This document shows, piece by piece, positions 49,451 to 59,737 of a DNA stretch of 60,278 bases. A model generated the notes under the pieces. That model ran no database searches. It was given only the letters and a program-made list of their open reading frames with translations, and had not been told where the DNA came from. Origin of the DNA: Serratia sp. DD3 (GTDB lineage: Bacteria > Pseudomonadota > Gammaproteobacteria > Enterobacterales > Enterobacteriaceae); assembly GCF_000496755.2 (NCBI RefSeq), contig NZ_AYKS02000014.1:1-60278 (forward strand), read 5' to 3'. The translations under genes and the position numbers were made by a program. Each line of letters opens with the position of its first letter. Position 1 is the first letter of the stretch.

Positions 49451-50347
49451 CTACTCTGCCCTGTTGAATCTGCCCTGTTGAGGTGGTGACCAGTCACGCC
49501 ACACCGGCTCTACACCACCGGGTAACCATAGCTTACGCCCAAGTTCAATCCAAGAACAGGGTTGATGAAAGTCAGACCCCTGAGAGGCCAGCAGTTGGTA
49601 GTCCTGTGCATATTTTGCCAACAATATACGTTCATTAGGTGCTTGTTGGCACTGAGCTATCTCCATGGCATCACCACCACTCTCAGTAAAATAGGCCAAC
49701 AAGCGCTTAAGCCATTTAGCACTTAAATCATAACGTCCAGGGTGAGCCAATACCGCTTGCCCCCCTGATTGATGAATAACATTAATCGCCTGTTCTATTG
49801 TACACCACTGTGGTGGAACATAACCGGTCTTCCCTTTTGCCAGATACCGCTTGAAGACCTGAGCCAAGTTATCCGCTACGCCAGTTTGCACCAGATAGCG
49901 AGCAAAGTGGCCACGAGTAACCGCCCCTGTTCCCGCCAGTTCTTGAGCCCCAGCGTAAGCATCCTTAATATTTGCCTTGGCTAATCGCTGGCCAATTTCA
50001 TGTGCACGTCGATGACGTCGTGCTGTTTGCTCGGCAAGCAGTTGTACTAGCGCAGCATGTCCAACTTCAACCCCTAACCCAACAATATGGATTTCGTGAT
50101 TTTCCCATACTGTGGAAATTTCGACCCCAGAGATTAACTGCAACGGCAGCGAGAGTTCGACAATCGCAGCGCTTGCTTCTGCCAATCCATCGGTAGTGTC
50201 GTGATCGGTAATCGCCAAGACACTGACGTTCATTTCAACAGCCCGCCGAACCAATTGCGTGGGTGTTAAATAACCATCCGAAGCAGTGGTATGGCTGTGT
50301 AGGTCATATAAATGAAAGCCACATGTTGGTGGGTTAATGTCTGTCAA
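49451..50347 (-). CDS. rnm: RNase AM / 5'-3' exonuclease (PHP domain), TrpH-YciV
   Basis: A 298-residue PHP-family phosphoesterase with metal-binding motifs YDLHSHTTASDG, AITDHDT, and VLAHPGRYDL and SDFHQP near the C-terminus. In E. coli it matures the 5' ends of 5S and 23S rRNA and degrades pAp and short oligonucleotides. The last codons contain a 14-base direct duplication (CTGCCCTGTTGAAT/GG at 49457-49484). In E. coli the trp operon leader is divergent from it; here the upstream neighbour is tdk, 58 bases away, with no trp leader seen. Confidence 0.93.
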   Translation of the reverse strand: MTDINPPTCGFHLYDLHSHTTASDGYLTPTQLVRRAVEMNVSVLAITDHDTTDGLAEASAAIVELSLPLQLISGVEISTVWENHEIHIVGLGVEVGHAALVQLLAEQTARRHRRAHEIGQRLAKANIKDAYAGAQELAGTGAVTRGHFARYLVQTGVADNLAQVFKRYLAKGKTGYVPPQWCTIEQAINVIHQSGGQAVLAHPGRYDLSAKWLKRLLAYFTESGGDAMEIAQCQQAPNERILLAKYAQDYQLLASQGSDFHQPCSWIELGRKLWLPGGVEPVWRDWSPPQQGRFNRAE

Positions 50348-50405
50348 AAGAGATATCCTGTGATTTTGAGCAATATTCAGATTCGCCTGCGCAGCAATAG
50401 CGGCA

Positions 50406-50990
50406 TTACTCTTGGCCGGTTATCGCTTCCTGATAATGCTTGCGACAGACCGATAGATAACTTTCATTACTACCAATAACCACTTGTTCCCCTGTATGCA
50501 CCACTTTGCCATCCGCCCCCAACCGCAAAACCATCGTGGCTTTGCGACCACAGTGACAAATAGTTTTTAATTCAACCAACTTGTCAGCCCAAGCCAACAA
50601 GTATTGGCTGCCAATAAATAATTCACCGCGAAAATCGGTACGTAGCCCATAACACAATACCGGAATATCTAACTGGTCAACGACTTTACACAATGCGGCA
50701 ATCTGCTCTTTGGTCAGAAATTGACTCTCATCAACCAAAACACAGTGCACGGGTTGGTGCAGATGCTCTTGCTTGATCATCGTAAACAACTGAGTGCTCT
50801 TATTATACAGTAAGGCAGGTGTCGAGAGCCCAATTCTGGAGCTCACTTTCCCAGCACCAAAACGATGGTCGAACTCGGCGGTAAACACCAGTGTGCGCAT
50901 ACCACGTTCTTGATAATTATATGAAGATTGTAATAGTGCTGTAGACTTTCCTGCATTCATTGCGGAGTAGTAAAAATAAAGTTGAGCCAT
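50406..50990 (-). CDS. tdk: Thymidine kinase
   Basis: A 194-residue type II thymidine kinase with P-loop [14 protein letters not shown], the Walker B region VLVDESQFL, the four-cysteine-type zinc residues (ICHCGRKA and VCRKHY), and the [12 protein letters not shown] thymidine-binding loop. It phosphorylates thymidine in the salvage pathway. The start at 50990 (MAQLYFYY) is the E. coli one; the open frame to 51086 is not supported. It is divergent from hns across more than 900 bases. Confidence 0.95.
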   Translation of the reverse strand: MAQLYFYYSAMNAGKSTALLQSSYNYQERGMRTLVFTAEFDHRFGAGKVSSRIGLSTPALLYNKSTQLFTMIKQEHLHQPVHCVLVDESQFLTKEQIAALCKVVDQLDIPVLCYGLRTDFRGELFIGSQYLLAWADKLVELKTICHCGRKATMVLRLGADGKVVHTGEQVVIGSNESYLSVCRKHYQEAITGQE

Positions 50991-51906
50991 AAAATCGAAA
51001 CCCGGCAGTAGAAATATGAGATATTGGTCAAAGATACAGACCGATAGTCTATCATATCTGACTGATATACTCAGCTTATGACCCATTCATTATCTTCACA
51101 TTAGTCACTCATCAGATTTTCAGAAGAAGCCCTTATCATCCAAGCTCATCCCCCGACTATTTTCAGGATGACCTGGTCCTCATGTCACAACTAATAATTC
51201 CTATTGATTAATCAAACTCATTAATAGTTATGCATATTCTAAATAATTCGAGGCACAAGTAGGCAAGAATCTAATGAATGCTCAATCTCATAGACAACAA
51301 TGTGCTGACTTGAGGACATTGCGTCGATACAGCTACAACTTAGGCATCGTGAGTATATTCTTATCATACCTCAAGTGACTTACCTGTTAACTGCACCCCG
51401 CCAGTTCTGCACTCTGTTACCAACCTTCACTAATGGATGACCCGCCAGTGTCCTTCCGGCCACAACCATTATTTGTAAGTATAATAGGAGAGCAACAAAT
51501 CCCCGGTGACTAACAGGATAGTGATTTCGTTAAATAGTGAGTTAAATCTATAACGATTAATATTAGAACCACATAAAACACCTTCTCTGTACAAAGGAAA
51601 GCCCGTAGCCTGTTGTGCAGAGGTCACACCACATATGTTACTTGCGACATGATATGTATATGGAATTGAGATGTACGAACAAAACGACTTTTACCACAAC
51701 ACACCTGCGCTTGAGTGTTGTAAATTTGACTCAACAATATGTCGAGGAATTGTCAGATTCTCAGACTATATTAGGTGTTCAGTTATCATTATTGCTTTTT
51801 TAAAGATAAATTTAGTAACTGATGTTCATTTGGCTATTGCAGAAAAGAAAATAGCACTCTATTATTACGTTAATGCCCCCCACTAATATAATTTGAGACT
51901 AGGACA
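50991..51906. other. Long AT-rich divergent region between tdk and hns
   Basis: About 916 bases without a convincing gene. It holds a degenerate ERIC-like element at 51234-51357 and AT-rich, probably bent DNA closer to hns, a natural place for H-NS autorepression. Short frames at 51615-51803 and 51671-51886 have no clear ribosome-binding sites and no recognisable product. Confidence 0.55.
51234..51357. repeat. Degenerate ERIC-like element upstream of hns
   Basis: It begins TATTCTAAATAATTCGAG and ends CAACTTAGGCATCGTGAGTATA, which are the reverse of the TCGAATTATTTAG end and the TATACTCGTCATACTTCAAGTTG end of the ERIC at 32960. The length (about 124) is right, but the middle is much diverged. 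Confidence 0.55.
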
Positions 51907-52314
51907 ATGAGCGAAGCATTAAAGATTTTGAACAACATCCGTACTCTGCGTGCACAAGCAAGAGAGTGCAGCTTGGAAACATTGGAAGAGATGCTCGAAA
52001 AACTGGAAGTAGTTGTTAACGAGCGTCGTGAAGAAGATACCCAAGCTCAAGCAGAAATTGAAGAGCGTACGCGCAAACTGCAACAATACCGTGAGATGCT
52101 AATTGCTGATGGTATTGATCCGAACGAGTTGCTACAAACTATAGCGGCAACTAAAGTGTCTGGTAAAGCTAAGCGCGCTGCACGCCCTGCAAAATACCAA
52201 TATAAAGATGAAAACGGTGAAATGAAAACCTGGACTGGCCAGGGCCGTACCCCAGCTGTAATCAAAAAAGCTATCGAAGAGCAAGGCAAATCTCTTGACG
52301 ATTTCCTGCTGTAA
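51907..52314 (+). CDS. hns: H-NS, nucleoid-associated global repressor
   Basis: A 135-residue protein: an N-terminal helical oligomerisation domain ([19 protein letters not shown]...), a linker with [18 protein letters not shown], and the C-terminal AT-DNA-binding domain with [15 protein letters not shown], where QGR is the minor-groove hook. It is the full-length form, almost identical to Yersinia H-NS. It silences AT-rich, often horizontally gained genes. It is transcribed alone, with a long AT-rich leader region and a strong terminator. Confidence 0.98.
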   Translation: MSEALKILNNIRTLRAQARECSLETLEEMLEKLEVVVNERREEDTQAQAEIEERTRKLQQYREMLIADGIDPNELLQTIAATKVSGKAKRAARPAKYQYKDENGEMKTWTGQGRTPAVIKKAIEEQGKSLDDFLL

Positions 52315-52332
52315 TAGCTATTAGGTTACTCA

Positions 52333-52357
52333 AAAGGCTCCCACCGGAGCCTTTTTT
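52333..52357 (+). terminator. Rho-independent terminator of hns
   Basis: GGCTCC and GGAGCC with a CACC loop, flanked by an A-run on the left and six Ts on the right, 18 bases after the stop. Confidence 0.9.
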
Positions 52358-52422
52358 ACATCTAGCAAAAGCTCGCCTGACAATGCTCAAATAATCCGAC
52401 CAGCGGACGGCAACCACAGAAA

Positions 52423-52446
52423 GGGGGCAACATGCCCCCGATTTAA
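52423..52446 (-). terminator. Terminator of the galU-ugd-epimerase operon
   Basis: GGGGGC and GCCCCC with a five-base loop, nine bases past the epimerase stop on the minus strand, followed there by TTTCTG. It is GC-rich enough to end the operon. Confidence 0.65.
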
Positions 52447-52454
52447 TCGTTTAC

Positions 52455-53465
52455 TTACAGAATATTATAAAATGTCTTATACCATTCAACAAAACGCTTA
52501 ACACCCTCTTCCACACTCGTTGCCGGCTTAAAGCCGATAGCTTGATAGAGTTCTTCAGTATCTGCATTAGTATCCATTACATCACCAGGTTGCATTGGCA
52601 ACATATTCTTATGAGCAATGATTCCAAGAGCAGCCTCGAGAGCATGAATATATGACATTAGTTTCACTGGGGTACTATTACCGATATTATAAATACGGTA
52701 CGGCGCAGAACTTGTCGCTGGAGAACCCTGTTCCACAGTCCAATGAGGATTAGGTTTAGGCACTATCGCTTGTAACAACACCACAGCTTCGGCAATATCA
52801 TCGATGTAAGTAAAATCACGATACATTTCACCGTAGTTATATACATCTATTTGTTCACCCGCTAACATCGCTTTAGTAAACTTGAATAACGCCATATCAG
52901 GACGGCCCCAAGGGCCATATACGGTGAAAAAGCGCAAGCCGGTGGTCGGCAGGCCATATAAGTGTGAATAGCTGTGAGACATCAGTTCATTGGCTTTCTT
53001 GGTTGCGGCATACAATGAAATGGGATGATCAACCGAGTCCTCCGTCGAAAATGGCAACTTACGATTAAGACCATATACCGAACTGGAAGAAGCGTATAAC
53101 AAGTGTCCGACTTTATTCCGCCGACACCCTTCAAGAATGTTCAAATGGCCTATCAGGTTCGAGTCGGCATAAGCTAAAGGATGATCTAATGAGTAACGCA
53201 CCCCGGCTTGAGCGGCCAGATGAATAACACGCTCAAATTGGTGCTCGACAAAAAGTTGCGCGATGCCATTACTATCCGCTAAATCCAATTTTATAAACTG
53301 AAATGCTGGCTTATTGGCCAGCAAATCGAGACGAGCCAGCTTAAGCCTGACATCATAATAATCATTAAGGTTGTCTATACCAACAACTTGATGCCCGGCT
53401 GACAACAAACGCTCCGTTACGTGATAACCAATAAATCCTGCAGCGCCTGTAACCAGGAATTTCAT
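52455..53465 (-). CDS. UDP-glucuronate 4-epimerase (SDR family)
   Basis: A 336-residue extended SDR enzyme with the NAD-binding GAAGFIGYHV, the YxxxK catalytic pair in LYAATKKANEL, and FFTVYGPWGRPDMALFKF, the signature of the nucleotide-sugar epimerases acting on UDP-glucuronate (CapI/LspL type). It would convert UDP-GlcA, made by the neighbouring Ugd, to UDP-GalA for LPS core or capsule. The ATG at 53465 is used; its AGAGGTGAG box overlaps the ugd stop codon, so translation is coupled. UDP-glucose 4-epimerase (GalE) is the main alternative, but less likely from the motif. Confidence 0.85.
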   Translation of the reverse strand: MKFLVTGAAGFIGYHVTERLLSAGHQVVGIDNLNDYYDVRLKLARLDLLANKPAFQFIKLDLADSNGIAQLFVEHQFERVIHLAAQAGVRYSLDHPLAYADSNLIGHLNILEGCRRNKVGHLLYASSSSVYGLNRKLPFSTEDSVDHPISLYAATKKANELMSHSYSHLYGLPTTGLRFFTVYGPWGRPDMALFKFTKAMLAGEQIDVYNYGEMYRDFTYIDDIAEAVVLLQAIVPKPNPHWTVEQGSPATSSAPYRIYNIGNSTPVKLMSYIHALEAALGIIAHKNMLPMQPGDVMDTNADTEELYQAIGFKPATSVEEGVKRFVEWYKTFYNIL

Positions 53466-53473
53466 GCTCACCT

Positions 53474-54817
53474 CTAAATAACCGGCTTAATCGATGCACC
53501 ACGGCCAATACCGTAATAAGTAAAACCACGAGCTTTCAGGCGTTCAGGATCATACAGATTGCGCCCATCAAAAATCACCGGATGTCTTAGTGATTGCTTG
53601 ATGATATCAAAGTCAGGGGCACGGAAATTTTGCCATTCGGTACAAATCACCAAGGCATCCGCGCCTTGTAATGCGGCTTCCTTGGTACCCATCAATGTTA
53701 GATCAGCACGCTGACCATAGATACGTTGTGCTTCCGCCATGGCTTCAGGGTCATAGGCCTGGACACTAGCCCCAAGTTCCCACAGGGTTTCCATCAACAC
53801 CCGGCTAGAAGCCTCGCGCATATCATCAGTATTAGGCTTAAACGCTAATCCCCACAAGGCAAAGGTTTTACCTTTCACATCATTAGAAAAATGATGTTGG
53901 ATAAACTGAGTCAGCTTGTATTTCTGTTGCGCATTAACCTGCTCTACCGCCTGCAACAGTTTCGGTTGATAACCGATATGCTCCGCAGTTCGAATCAACG
54001 CCTGGACGTCTTTCGGGAAACAGGATCCACCATAACCACAACCAGGATAAATAAAGTGGTAACCAATGCGCGAATCAGAACCTATACCCTTACGAACCTT
54101 TTCAATATCTGCCCCCAGCATCTCCGCCAGATTGGCAATTTCGTTCATAAAGCTGATTTTTGTCGCCAACATACAGTTCGCGGCATACTTGGTTAGCTCG
54201 GCACTGCGGATATCCATCAGGATCATGCGGTCATGATTGCGGTTAAAGGGTTCGTACAATTCACGCAATGGCTCAATAACATCTTTATTATCGGTACCGA
54301 TAACAATTCGCTCAGGACGCATGCAATCAGCAACAGCGGCCCCTTCTTTAAGAAATTCAGGGTTTGAAACCACATCAAACGTAATATTACTGCCACGCTT
54401 ACGCAGTGTTTCACTCATCACTTCACGCACTTTATCCGCTGTACCCACCGGAACAGTGGACTTATCGATGACCACTTTAGGCTCGGTCATATACTCGGCT
54501 ATGGTTCGCGCCACCGCCGTGACATATTGTAGATCTGCAGAACCATCTTCATCCGGTGGTGTTCCTACAGCAATAAACTGGATAGCGCCATGAGCAACCC
54601 CCAGCTTGGCATCGGTGGTAAAACGTAAACGGCCGGCTTCATAGTTTTGCTGGACCAATGGCACCAAACCTGGCTCGAAGATCGGGATATTGCCTTTTTT
54701 GAGATTTTCAACCTTATTTTCATCAATATCTATACACATTACATCATGCCCTACTTCCGCCAGAACGGCGGCTTGCACCAGGCCAACATAACCTATACCG
54801 AAAACTGTCACTTTCAT
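53474..54817 (-). CDS. ugd: UDP-glucose 6-dehydrogenase
   Basis: A 447-residue enzyme with the Rossmann motif [15 protein letters not shown] at the N-terminus, the catalytic cysteine in [12 protein letters not shown], and the C-terminal UDP-binding [16 protein letters not shown]. It oxidises UDP-glucose twice to UDP-glucuronate. Its product feeds the downstream epimerase and, in Yersinia, lipid A aminoarabinose modification. It lies 42 bases after galU. It is the longer bacterial form (about 447 residues), not the 388-residue E. coli Ugd. Confidence 0.93.
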   Translation of the reverse strand: MKVTVFGIGYVGLVQAAVLAEVGHDVMCIDIDENKVENLKKGNIPIFEPGLVPLVQQNYEAGRLRFTTDAKLGVAHGAIQFIAVGTPPDEDGSADLQYVTAVARTIAEYMTEPKVVIDKSTVPVGTADKVREVMSETLRKRGSNITFDVVSNPEFLKEGAAVADCMRPERIVIGTDNKDVIEPLRELYEPFNRNHDRMILMDIRSAELTKYAANCMLATKISFMNEIANLAEMLGADIEKVRKGIGSDSRIGYHFIYPGCGYGGSCFPKDVQALIRTAEHIGYQPKLLQAVEQVNAQQKYKLTQFIQHHFSNDVKGKTFALWGLAFKPNTDDMREASSRVLMETLWELGASVQAYDPEAMAEAQRIYGQRADLTLMGTKEAALQGADALVICTEWQNFRAPDFDIIKQSLRHPVIFDGRNLYDPERLKARGFTYYGIGRGASIKPVI

Positions 54818-54859
54818 TAGATAATCCTAGCTCTAAAAATTTAACAAAAGGTTATGCAG

Positions 54860-55777
54860 TTACTTCTCTTTACGTGCCAATAACTGTTGCAGCCATGCAG
54901 AAAAATCTTTACCCAGGGTAGCGTGTCGCATGCCATACTCAACAAAAGCCTGCATATAGCCTAATTTATTCCCGCAATCGTGGCTCTTACCCTTAATATG
55001 GTAGGCTTCAACAGGCTTTTTCTGCATCAGCATATCAATAGCGTCAGTCAATTGAATTTCATCGCCTACCCCAGTTGGCGTCTTGGCCAGTAGGGGCCAG
55101 ATATCGGCAGAAAGCACATAACGACCAACAATGGCTAAATTAGAAGGCGCTCGTTCTGGCGACGGTTTTTCCACCACGCCCACCATAGGTGCACTCTCAC
55201 CCGGCTGGAGCGCATAACCTTGGCAATCAATGACTCCGTAATTTCCTACATCATGATGCGGCACCGGTTCAACCATAATCTGGCTGATGCCTGACTGTTG
55301 GAAGCGCTGCAACATCTCATGCATATTCTCTTTTTCCAGATCCGCACTGTATGCATCAAGGATCACATCAGGTAACACGACAGCAACCGGTTCATCCCCA
55401 ACCAGCGGATAAGCGCAGAGAATGGCGTGACCAAGCCCTTTAGCCACCCCTTGGCGTACCTGCATCACTGTCACACCTTTCGGGCAAATAGATTGAACCT
55501 CATCCAACAACTGACGCTTCACACGTTTTTCCAGGATCGCTTCAAGCTCAAAACTGGTGTCAAAATGGTTCTCAATAGAATTTTTAGAGGAATGGGTGAC
55601 CAATATAATTTCATTGATCCCTGCAGCGATACACTCATTGACTATATACTGAATCAACGGTTTATCAACCAAAGGTAGCATCTCTTTGGGGATCGCTTTG
55701 GTCGCAGGTAACATCCTTGTTCCTAAGCCGGCAACCGGGATAACCGCTTTTCTGACTTTGGTATTTAAAGCAGACAT
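54860..55777 (-). CDS. galU: UTP-glucose-1-phosphate uridylyltransferase
   Basis: A 305-residue nucleotidyltransferase with the pyrophosphorylase motif [19 protein letters not shown] and the sugar-binding [21 protein letters not shown]. It makes UDP-glucose, the substrate of ugd. An AGAGGAAG box precedes the ATG at 55777; the start at 55792 is upstream of that box. It is the first gene of galU-ugd-epimerase, reading away from rssB with 287 bases between. Confidence 0.95.
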   Translation of the reverse strand: MSALNTKVRKAVIPVAGLGTRMLPATKAIPKEMLPLVDKPLIQYIVNECIAAGINEIILVTHSSKNSIENHFDTSFELEAILEKRVKRQLLDEVQSICPKGVTVMQVRQGVAKGLGHAILCAYPLVGDEPVAVVLPDVILDAYSADLEKENMHEMLQRFQQSGISQIMVEPVPHHDVGNYGVIDCQGYALQPGESAPMVGVVEKPSPERAPSNLAIVGRYVLSADIWPLLAKTPTGVGDEIQLTDAIDMLMQKKPVEAYHIKGKSHDCGNKLGYMQAFVEYGMRHATLGKDFSAWLQQLLARKEK

Positions 55778-56064
55778 ATCTTCCTCTCTCAATACGAGCT
55801 CAAATGATGAGCTTATTCTGCAATCAAAAAAAACCTGCGAAGTATATCAGGTTAAATCGATTGAGCATCAGCTTAAGTGCAAATATCCTCCTCTCACAGC
55901 AAATTGTTACAGAATTGAATAAGAGGACAACGCGAATTCTAAGGGTATGGATTATTTAAAAACAGTCACACGACCAGAAGGAAAAAACAGTGACGACTAT
56001 CATTGAGTTCGGTGACCGCCTGAGCGATCACCTTTGATAGGGGGGCAGTGACACTATTAACTTC

Positions 56065-57078
56065 TCATTCACTGGTCAGCATCAGACGTAACCGCCCGCC
56101 ACTCCCCCAAACCTGGCATTGCCAAGCCTCACAGTGCTGACTGATCTGATTCATGTAAGTCGACTCCAATGTTCCTAAGGGCACACCGTTAGCTAATTGA
56201 ATCTGGTTATCACCTGTATTGACATTGGCATGCAAACCCGCAGAAATCAAAACCAGGTTCTTATCTTCTGCATGATAATAACCAACCAATATTGGAAATT
56301 GACCTTCTAATTTACTTTGGTGTAATAACTGATTAACCTGCCGCAATAACGCTGACATTTGCGGTAGGCGCTGCTGCTGATTCGCCAGATGGTCGCGCAA
56401 CAAACCATTAAATAAAGCACGCAATAACAATGCAGCCATGACACCATTTTCACCGGCACGGGTCACATCCAGGCAATAAAAAGCCAGATCTTTCTCCGAC
56501 AATGCAGCAATATCCAACACTAAACCCGGGTTGTCACCGACGGTCAATTGGCGATAGTTAATACGGCAACCCGCTATGTTCTGCTGTACTGGTGGTTGTA
56601 ACTGTTTGAGCAATCTCGCCGCTTCAGAAGGATTTTGGCTCAGCACGCCCCAGTCGTGAAATAATTCTGCTTCTTCAATAGCCTGAGAAGTGAACATCTT
56701 GGGATAGAGACACACCAGTACCGTTTCCCGCAAACGATTTAGGTCGTTCAAGGGCTTCAACAGGACATCCTGAACGCCCAAGCGTAATACCTTGGCAATA
56801 TCCGCCATTTTATCGGTCGCGGAGATGACCAGCACCGGTGTCTGTATACCTTGCAAACGTAAATGTTCAACGAACTGAATGCCATCCATTTCGGGCATGG
56901 CAAGATCGCAGAGTATCAGCTCTGGCTTTTCCTTTTCGACAGCAGCCAACGCCTGCAAACCATTTTCCGCTTCATAGGTCTGCGCGCCTAAAGACTCAAG
57001 ATAACCAACCAGCACGGAACGAAACACCTGCTCGTCCTCAACAATCAAGATGCGCTTGTTAATCAGTGGTTGTACCAT
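56065..57078 (-). CDS. rssB: RssB (Hnr), adaptor for RpoS proteolysis
   Basis: A 337-residue protein with an N-terminal receiver (phosphorylatable Asp58 in LILCDLAMPEMDG, the same number as in E. coli) and a C-terminal degenerate PP2C-phosphatase-like domain (about 155-337). It delivers sigma-S to ClpXP and is the rate-limiting factor of RpoS turnover. The ATG at 57078 (MVQPLINKRILIVEDEQ) fits E. coli and follows AAGGAAGAGG; longer in-frame starts to 57162 are not preferred. It lies about 104 bases after rssA. Confidence 0.94.
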   Translation of the reverse strand: MVQPLINKRILIVEDEQVFRSVLVGYLESLGAQTYEAENGLQALAAVEKEKPELILCDLAMPEMDGIQFVEHLRLQGIQTPVLVISATDKMADIAKVLRLGVQDVLLKPLNDLNRLRETVLVCLYPKMFTSQAIEEAELFHDWGVLSQNPSEAARLLKQLQPPVQQNIAGCRINYRQLTVGDNPGLVLDIAALSEKDLAFYCLDVTRAGENGVMAALLLRALFNGLLRDHLANQQQRLPQMSALLRQVNQLLHQSKLEGQFPILVGYYHAEDKNLVLISAGLHANVNTGDNQIQLANGVPLGTLESTYMNQISQHCEAWQCQVWGSGGRLRLMLTSE

Positions 57079-57182
57079 CGGCCGAGCCTCTTCCTTTTTC
57101 ATATTGTAATAGTGGCTCATAATAGTCACTTGTGCTTGCAGAAATATCCGAAACAGCACCATTCCACCGCAAGGGCCGGTAA

Positions 57183-58097
57183 TTATTTATTTTTTATTAA
57201 TGGTGCCAACATCTCTATCTGCTTTTCTACCGCCAGCTTGCCCGCCTCTATCGCCTCACTGGCGCGGTGAAAATCCAACGTTGAGATTTGTGGACAATAA
57301 GGTTGGATCAGCACATCAGGGGGATCGTTTGCCATACGGGTTCTCTTCACCCGGTTCTCCAGCATCTGGAGGGACGCGCTCATGATCTCCATGACAGTGG
57401 GGGTCACATTGACTTTTTTCTGTGTCACTTTATTGATACGTTCACGCAAACGTTCGCGCCAGTTCCCTGCCTCATCGTTATGAGCCATATTATCAGTTTC
57501 TAGGTTATCGCTATGCATTGAAAACAGCTCATTCTTCCTCAAATGTGTATCATGCTGTAAGTCGACAGCAATAACGATATCGGCTCCCATCGCCCGGGTC
57601 AGCGAAATGGGAAGCGGGTTCACCAGCGCACCATCAACCAACCAATAGCCATCAAGCCACACCGGTGATAATAACCCGGGCATACTGCAGGACGCGCGAA
57701 TAGCCTGATGAATATTCCCTTTAGTCATCCACAACTCACGCCCGGTACTGAGGTTGGTTGTCACCGCACCAAATTTGAGTGAACAATCAGCAATATCATC
57801 AATCTTCAGCAACTTGCCAACCGTACTAAATACCCGCTCACCACGTAGCAGGCCCCCGCGTTGCCAGGATAAATCCATCAATTTGATAACATCCCAATAA
57901 CTGAATGAGCGTACCCAGGTCTCCATCGCATCAAGTCGGTGAGTGGCAAATGTCGCCCCAACCAATGCACCAACGGAACAACCAGCAACAATATCTATTT
58001 CAATACCTTGTTCTTTAAGCGCATTGATCACGCCAATATGAGCCCAACCTTTTGCAGCCCCAGCCCCTAATGCCAACCCAATTTTTACTTTTCGCAT
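57183..58097 (-). CDS. rssA: RssA, patatin-like phospholipase family protein
   Basis: A 304-residue patatin-domain protein with the oxyanion loop GLALGAGAAKGWAHIG, the catalytic Ser in GCSVGALVGA (GxSxG), and the Asp in VDGALVNP. It is a member of the serine acylhydrolase family with unknown substrate. In E. coli rssA precedes rssB, and this order is kept. The start at 58097 (MRKVKIGLALGAG) is preferred; the frame to 58157 is open but not needed. Confidence 0.93.
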   Translation of the reverse strand: MRKVKIGLALGAGAAKGWAHIGVINALKEQGIEIDIVAGCSVGALVGATFATHRLDAMETWVRSFSYWDVIKLMDLSWQRGGLLRGERVFSTVGKLLKIDDIADCSLKFGAVTTNLSTGRELWMTKGNIHQAIRASCSMPGLLSPVWLDGYWLVDGALVNPLPISLTRAMGADIVIAVDLQHDTHLRKNELFSMHSDNLETDNMAHNDEAGNWRERLRERINKVTQKKVNVTPTVMEIMSASLQMLENRVKRTRMANDPPDVLIQPYCPQISTLDFHRASEAIEAGKLAVEKQIEMLAPLIKNK

Positions 58098-58177
58098 TAT
58101 TAGCTTATCCTTTGCACAGTAAATTAACCCAGCGCTGACGCCAAGGTAGATTGTCACCCACCAATAATGTTAGGTAA

Positions 58178-58239
58178 CATATGCCTGGTCTCCAAGCTAT
58201 GCCAACTATTCTGCAGCTTGGAAGGCACTGGGTATGTGT
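58178..58239. repeat. Imperfect inverted repeat between rssA and ychJ
   Basis: Inner arms TCCAAGCT (58191-58198) and AGCTTGGA (58215-58222) are perfect; outer parts ACATATGCC and GGGTATGTGT are partly complementary. The whole spans about 60 bases in the divergent promoter region. It is not clearly ERIC and could be an operator or a small palindromic element. Confidence 0.45.
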
Positions 58240-58389
58240 TAATTTTAGCTTGGGCTCTATTTTGCGCGACCCATGCCCAGGTTTTCGAATGAGGTCAATG
58301 GCAACAAACCGTGCCAAGCGTGAGATAAACGATAAAACCAAGCTATTGTCGTTTGACGAACCCCAGAACAACCACTTTGAGACATTATT

Positions 58390-58851
58390 TTGACTGATTT
58401 ATGCCCTTGTTGCAGTGGGTTACCGTACCACACTTGCTGTCAGCCCTTAATAACCGGTGAACAATTCGCACCATCACCACTCAGATTGATGCGTTCCAGA
58501 TACTCAGCTTATGTGTTACAAAACGTCGATTATCTCATTGCCACTTGGCACCCAGACTGCCAGGCTGAATCATGGCGTAGCGCTATTATCAGTAGTTTTG
58601 CCAACACTGAGTGGTTTGGGTTGACCATCGTGGAGGAAACCATCGGCAACAACGTTGATGAAGGCTTTGTTGAATTCATCGCCCGTTTTACTGAAAGTGG
58701 TCACTCGTCCAAGATGATGCATGAGCGTTCTCGCTTTCTTCGTCTTGAACACCGTTGGTACTATATCGACGGAACCAGGCCTCAGCTTGGTAGAAATTCA
58801 ATTTGCCCCTGCGGTTCAGGCAAAAAGTATAAAAAGTGCTGTGGGCAGTGA
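58390..58851 (+). CDS. ychJ: YchJ, SEC-C zinc-motif protein
   Basis: A 153-residue protein with a cysteine-rich N-terminus ([18 protein letters not shown]), an NTF2-like middle ([22 protein letters not shown]) and a C-terminal SEC-C zinc motif ([16 protein letters not shown]), as in SecA. It begins with TTG, the only start consistent with the conserved N-terminal cysteines. Function unknown. It lies 37 bases before purU and is probably cotranscribed. Confidence 0.9.
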   Translation: MTDLCPCCSGLPYHTCCQPLITGEQFAPSPLRLMRSRYSAYVLQNVDYLIATWHPDCQAESWRSAIISSFANTEWFGLTIVEETIGNNVDEGFVEFIARFTESGHSSKMMHERSRFLRLEHRWYYIDGTRPQLGRNSICPCGSGKKYKKCCGQ

Positions 58852-58888
58852 GCCCGTAAGTCAAGTAACAGACAGGATCGACAAACCT

Positions 58889-59737
58889 ATGCCACACCAA
58901 AACCTACAAAGAAAAATTTTACGTACCCTCTGCCCTGACGCAAAGGGGTTGATCGCCAAGATCACCAATATTTGTTACAAGCATGAACTTAACATCGTGC
59001 AAAATAACGAATTCGTTGATCATCTCACCGGTCGCTTCTTTATGCGTACTGAGCTTGAAGGGATCTTCAATAATGCGACCTTACTGGCTGATCTGGACGG
59101 TGCTTTGCCCGAAGGGTCTGTCCGTGAACTGCAAAGTGCCAGTCGCCGCCGTATTGTGGTCTTGGTCACCAAAGAGGCTCACTGCCTGGGCGACCTCCTG
59201 ATGAAAAGCGCCTATGGCGGCTTGGATGTAGAGATTGCCGCCGTCATTGGTAACCATACGACCCTGCAACCCTTGGTTGAACGTTTTGACATCCCGTTTC
59301 ACTTGGTTAGTCACGAAGGACTGACACGTGAGCAACACGATCAGAAAATGATTGCGCAAATCGACCAATACCAGCCTGATTATGTGGTCTTAGCTAAGTA
59401 TATGCGTGTGCTTACCCCTGCTTTTGTTCAGCATTACCCTAATCAGGTGATTAACATTCACCATTCATTTCTACCAGCCTTTATCGGTGCCCGACCTTAC
59501 CATCAGGCTTATGAACGCGGAGTGAAGATCATTGGCGCCACCGCGCATTATGTTAACGATAGCCTGGATGAAGGCCCGATCATTATGCAAGATGTTATCC
59601 ACGTCGATCACACCTATTCGGCAGAAGATATGATGCGTGCTGGGCGTGATGTTGAGAAGAACGTCCTTAGCCGTGCACTCTATCAGGTATTGGCACAACG
59701 GGTGTTTGTCTATGGCAACCGCACCGTGATCCTGTAA
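58889..59737 (+). CDS. purU: Formyltetrahydrofolate deformylase
   Basis: A 282-residue enzyme with an N-terminal ACT domain (LRTLCPDAKGLIAKITNICYKHELN) and a formyltransferase-fold hydrolase domain whose catalytic Asn, His and Asp lie in VINIHHSFLPAF and LDEGPII. It hydrolyses 10-formyl-THF to formate and THF, balancing one-carbon pools. The ATG at 58889 (MPHQNLQRKIL) is used; the frame continues upstream through ychJ in another reading and is not real there. tRNA-Tyr genes follow as in E. coli. Confidence 0.95.
   Translation: MPHQNLQRKILRTLCPDAKGLIAKITNICYKHELNIVQNNEFVDHLTGRFFMRTELEGIFNNATLLADLDGALPEGSVRELQSASRRRIVVLVTKEAHCLGDLLMKSAYGGLDVEIAAVIGNHTTLQPLVERFDIPFHLVSHEGLTREQHDQKMIAQIDQYQPDYVVLAKYMRVLTPAFVQHYPNQVINIHHSFLPAFIGARPYHQAYERGVKIIGATAHYVNDSLDEGPIIMQDVIHVDHTYSAEDMMRAGRDVEKNVLSRALYQVLAQRVFVYGNRTVIL

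Noticed and set aside
51615..51886. Two overlapping short frames upstream of hns as small genes
   Set aside because: No convincing ribosome-binding site, low-complexity AT-driven composition, no recognisable domain or signal peptide.
52455..55777. galU-ugd-epimerase as part of a full capsule or O-antigen cluster
   Set aside because: No glycosyltransferase, flippase or polymerase gene is nearby; only the three precursor enzymes are present.
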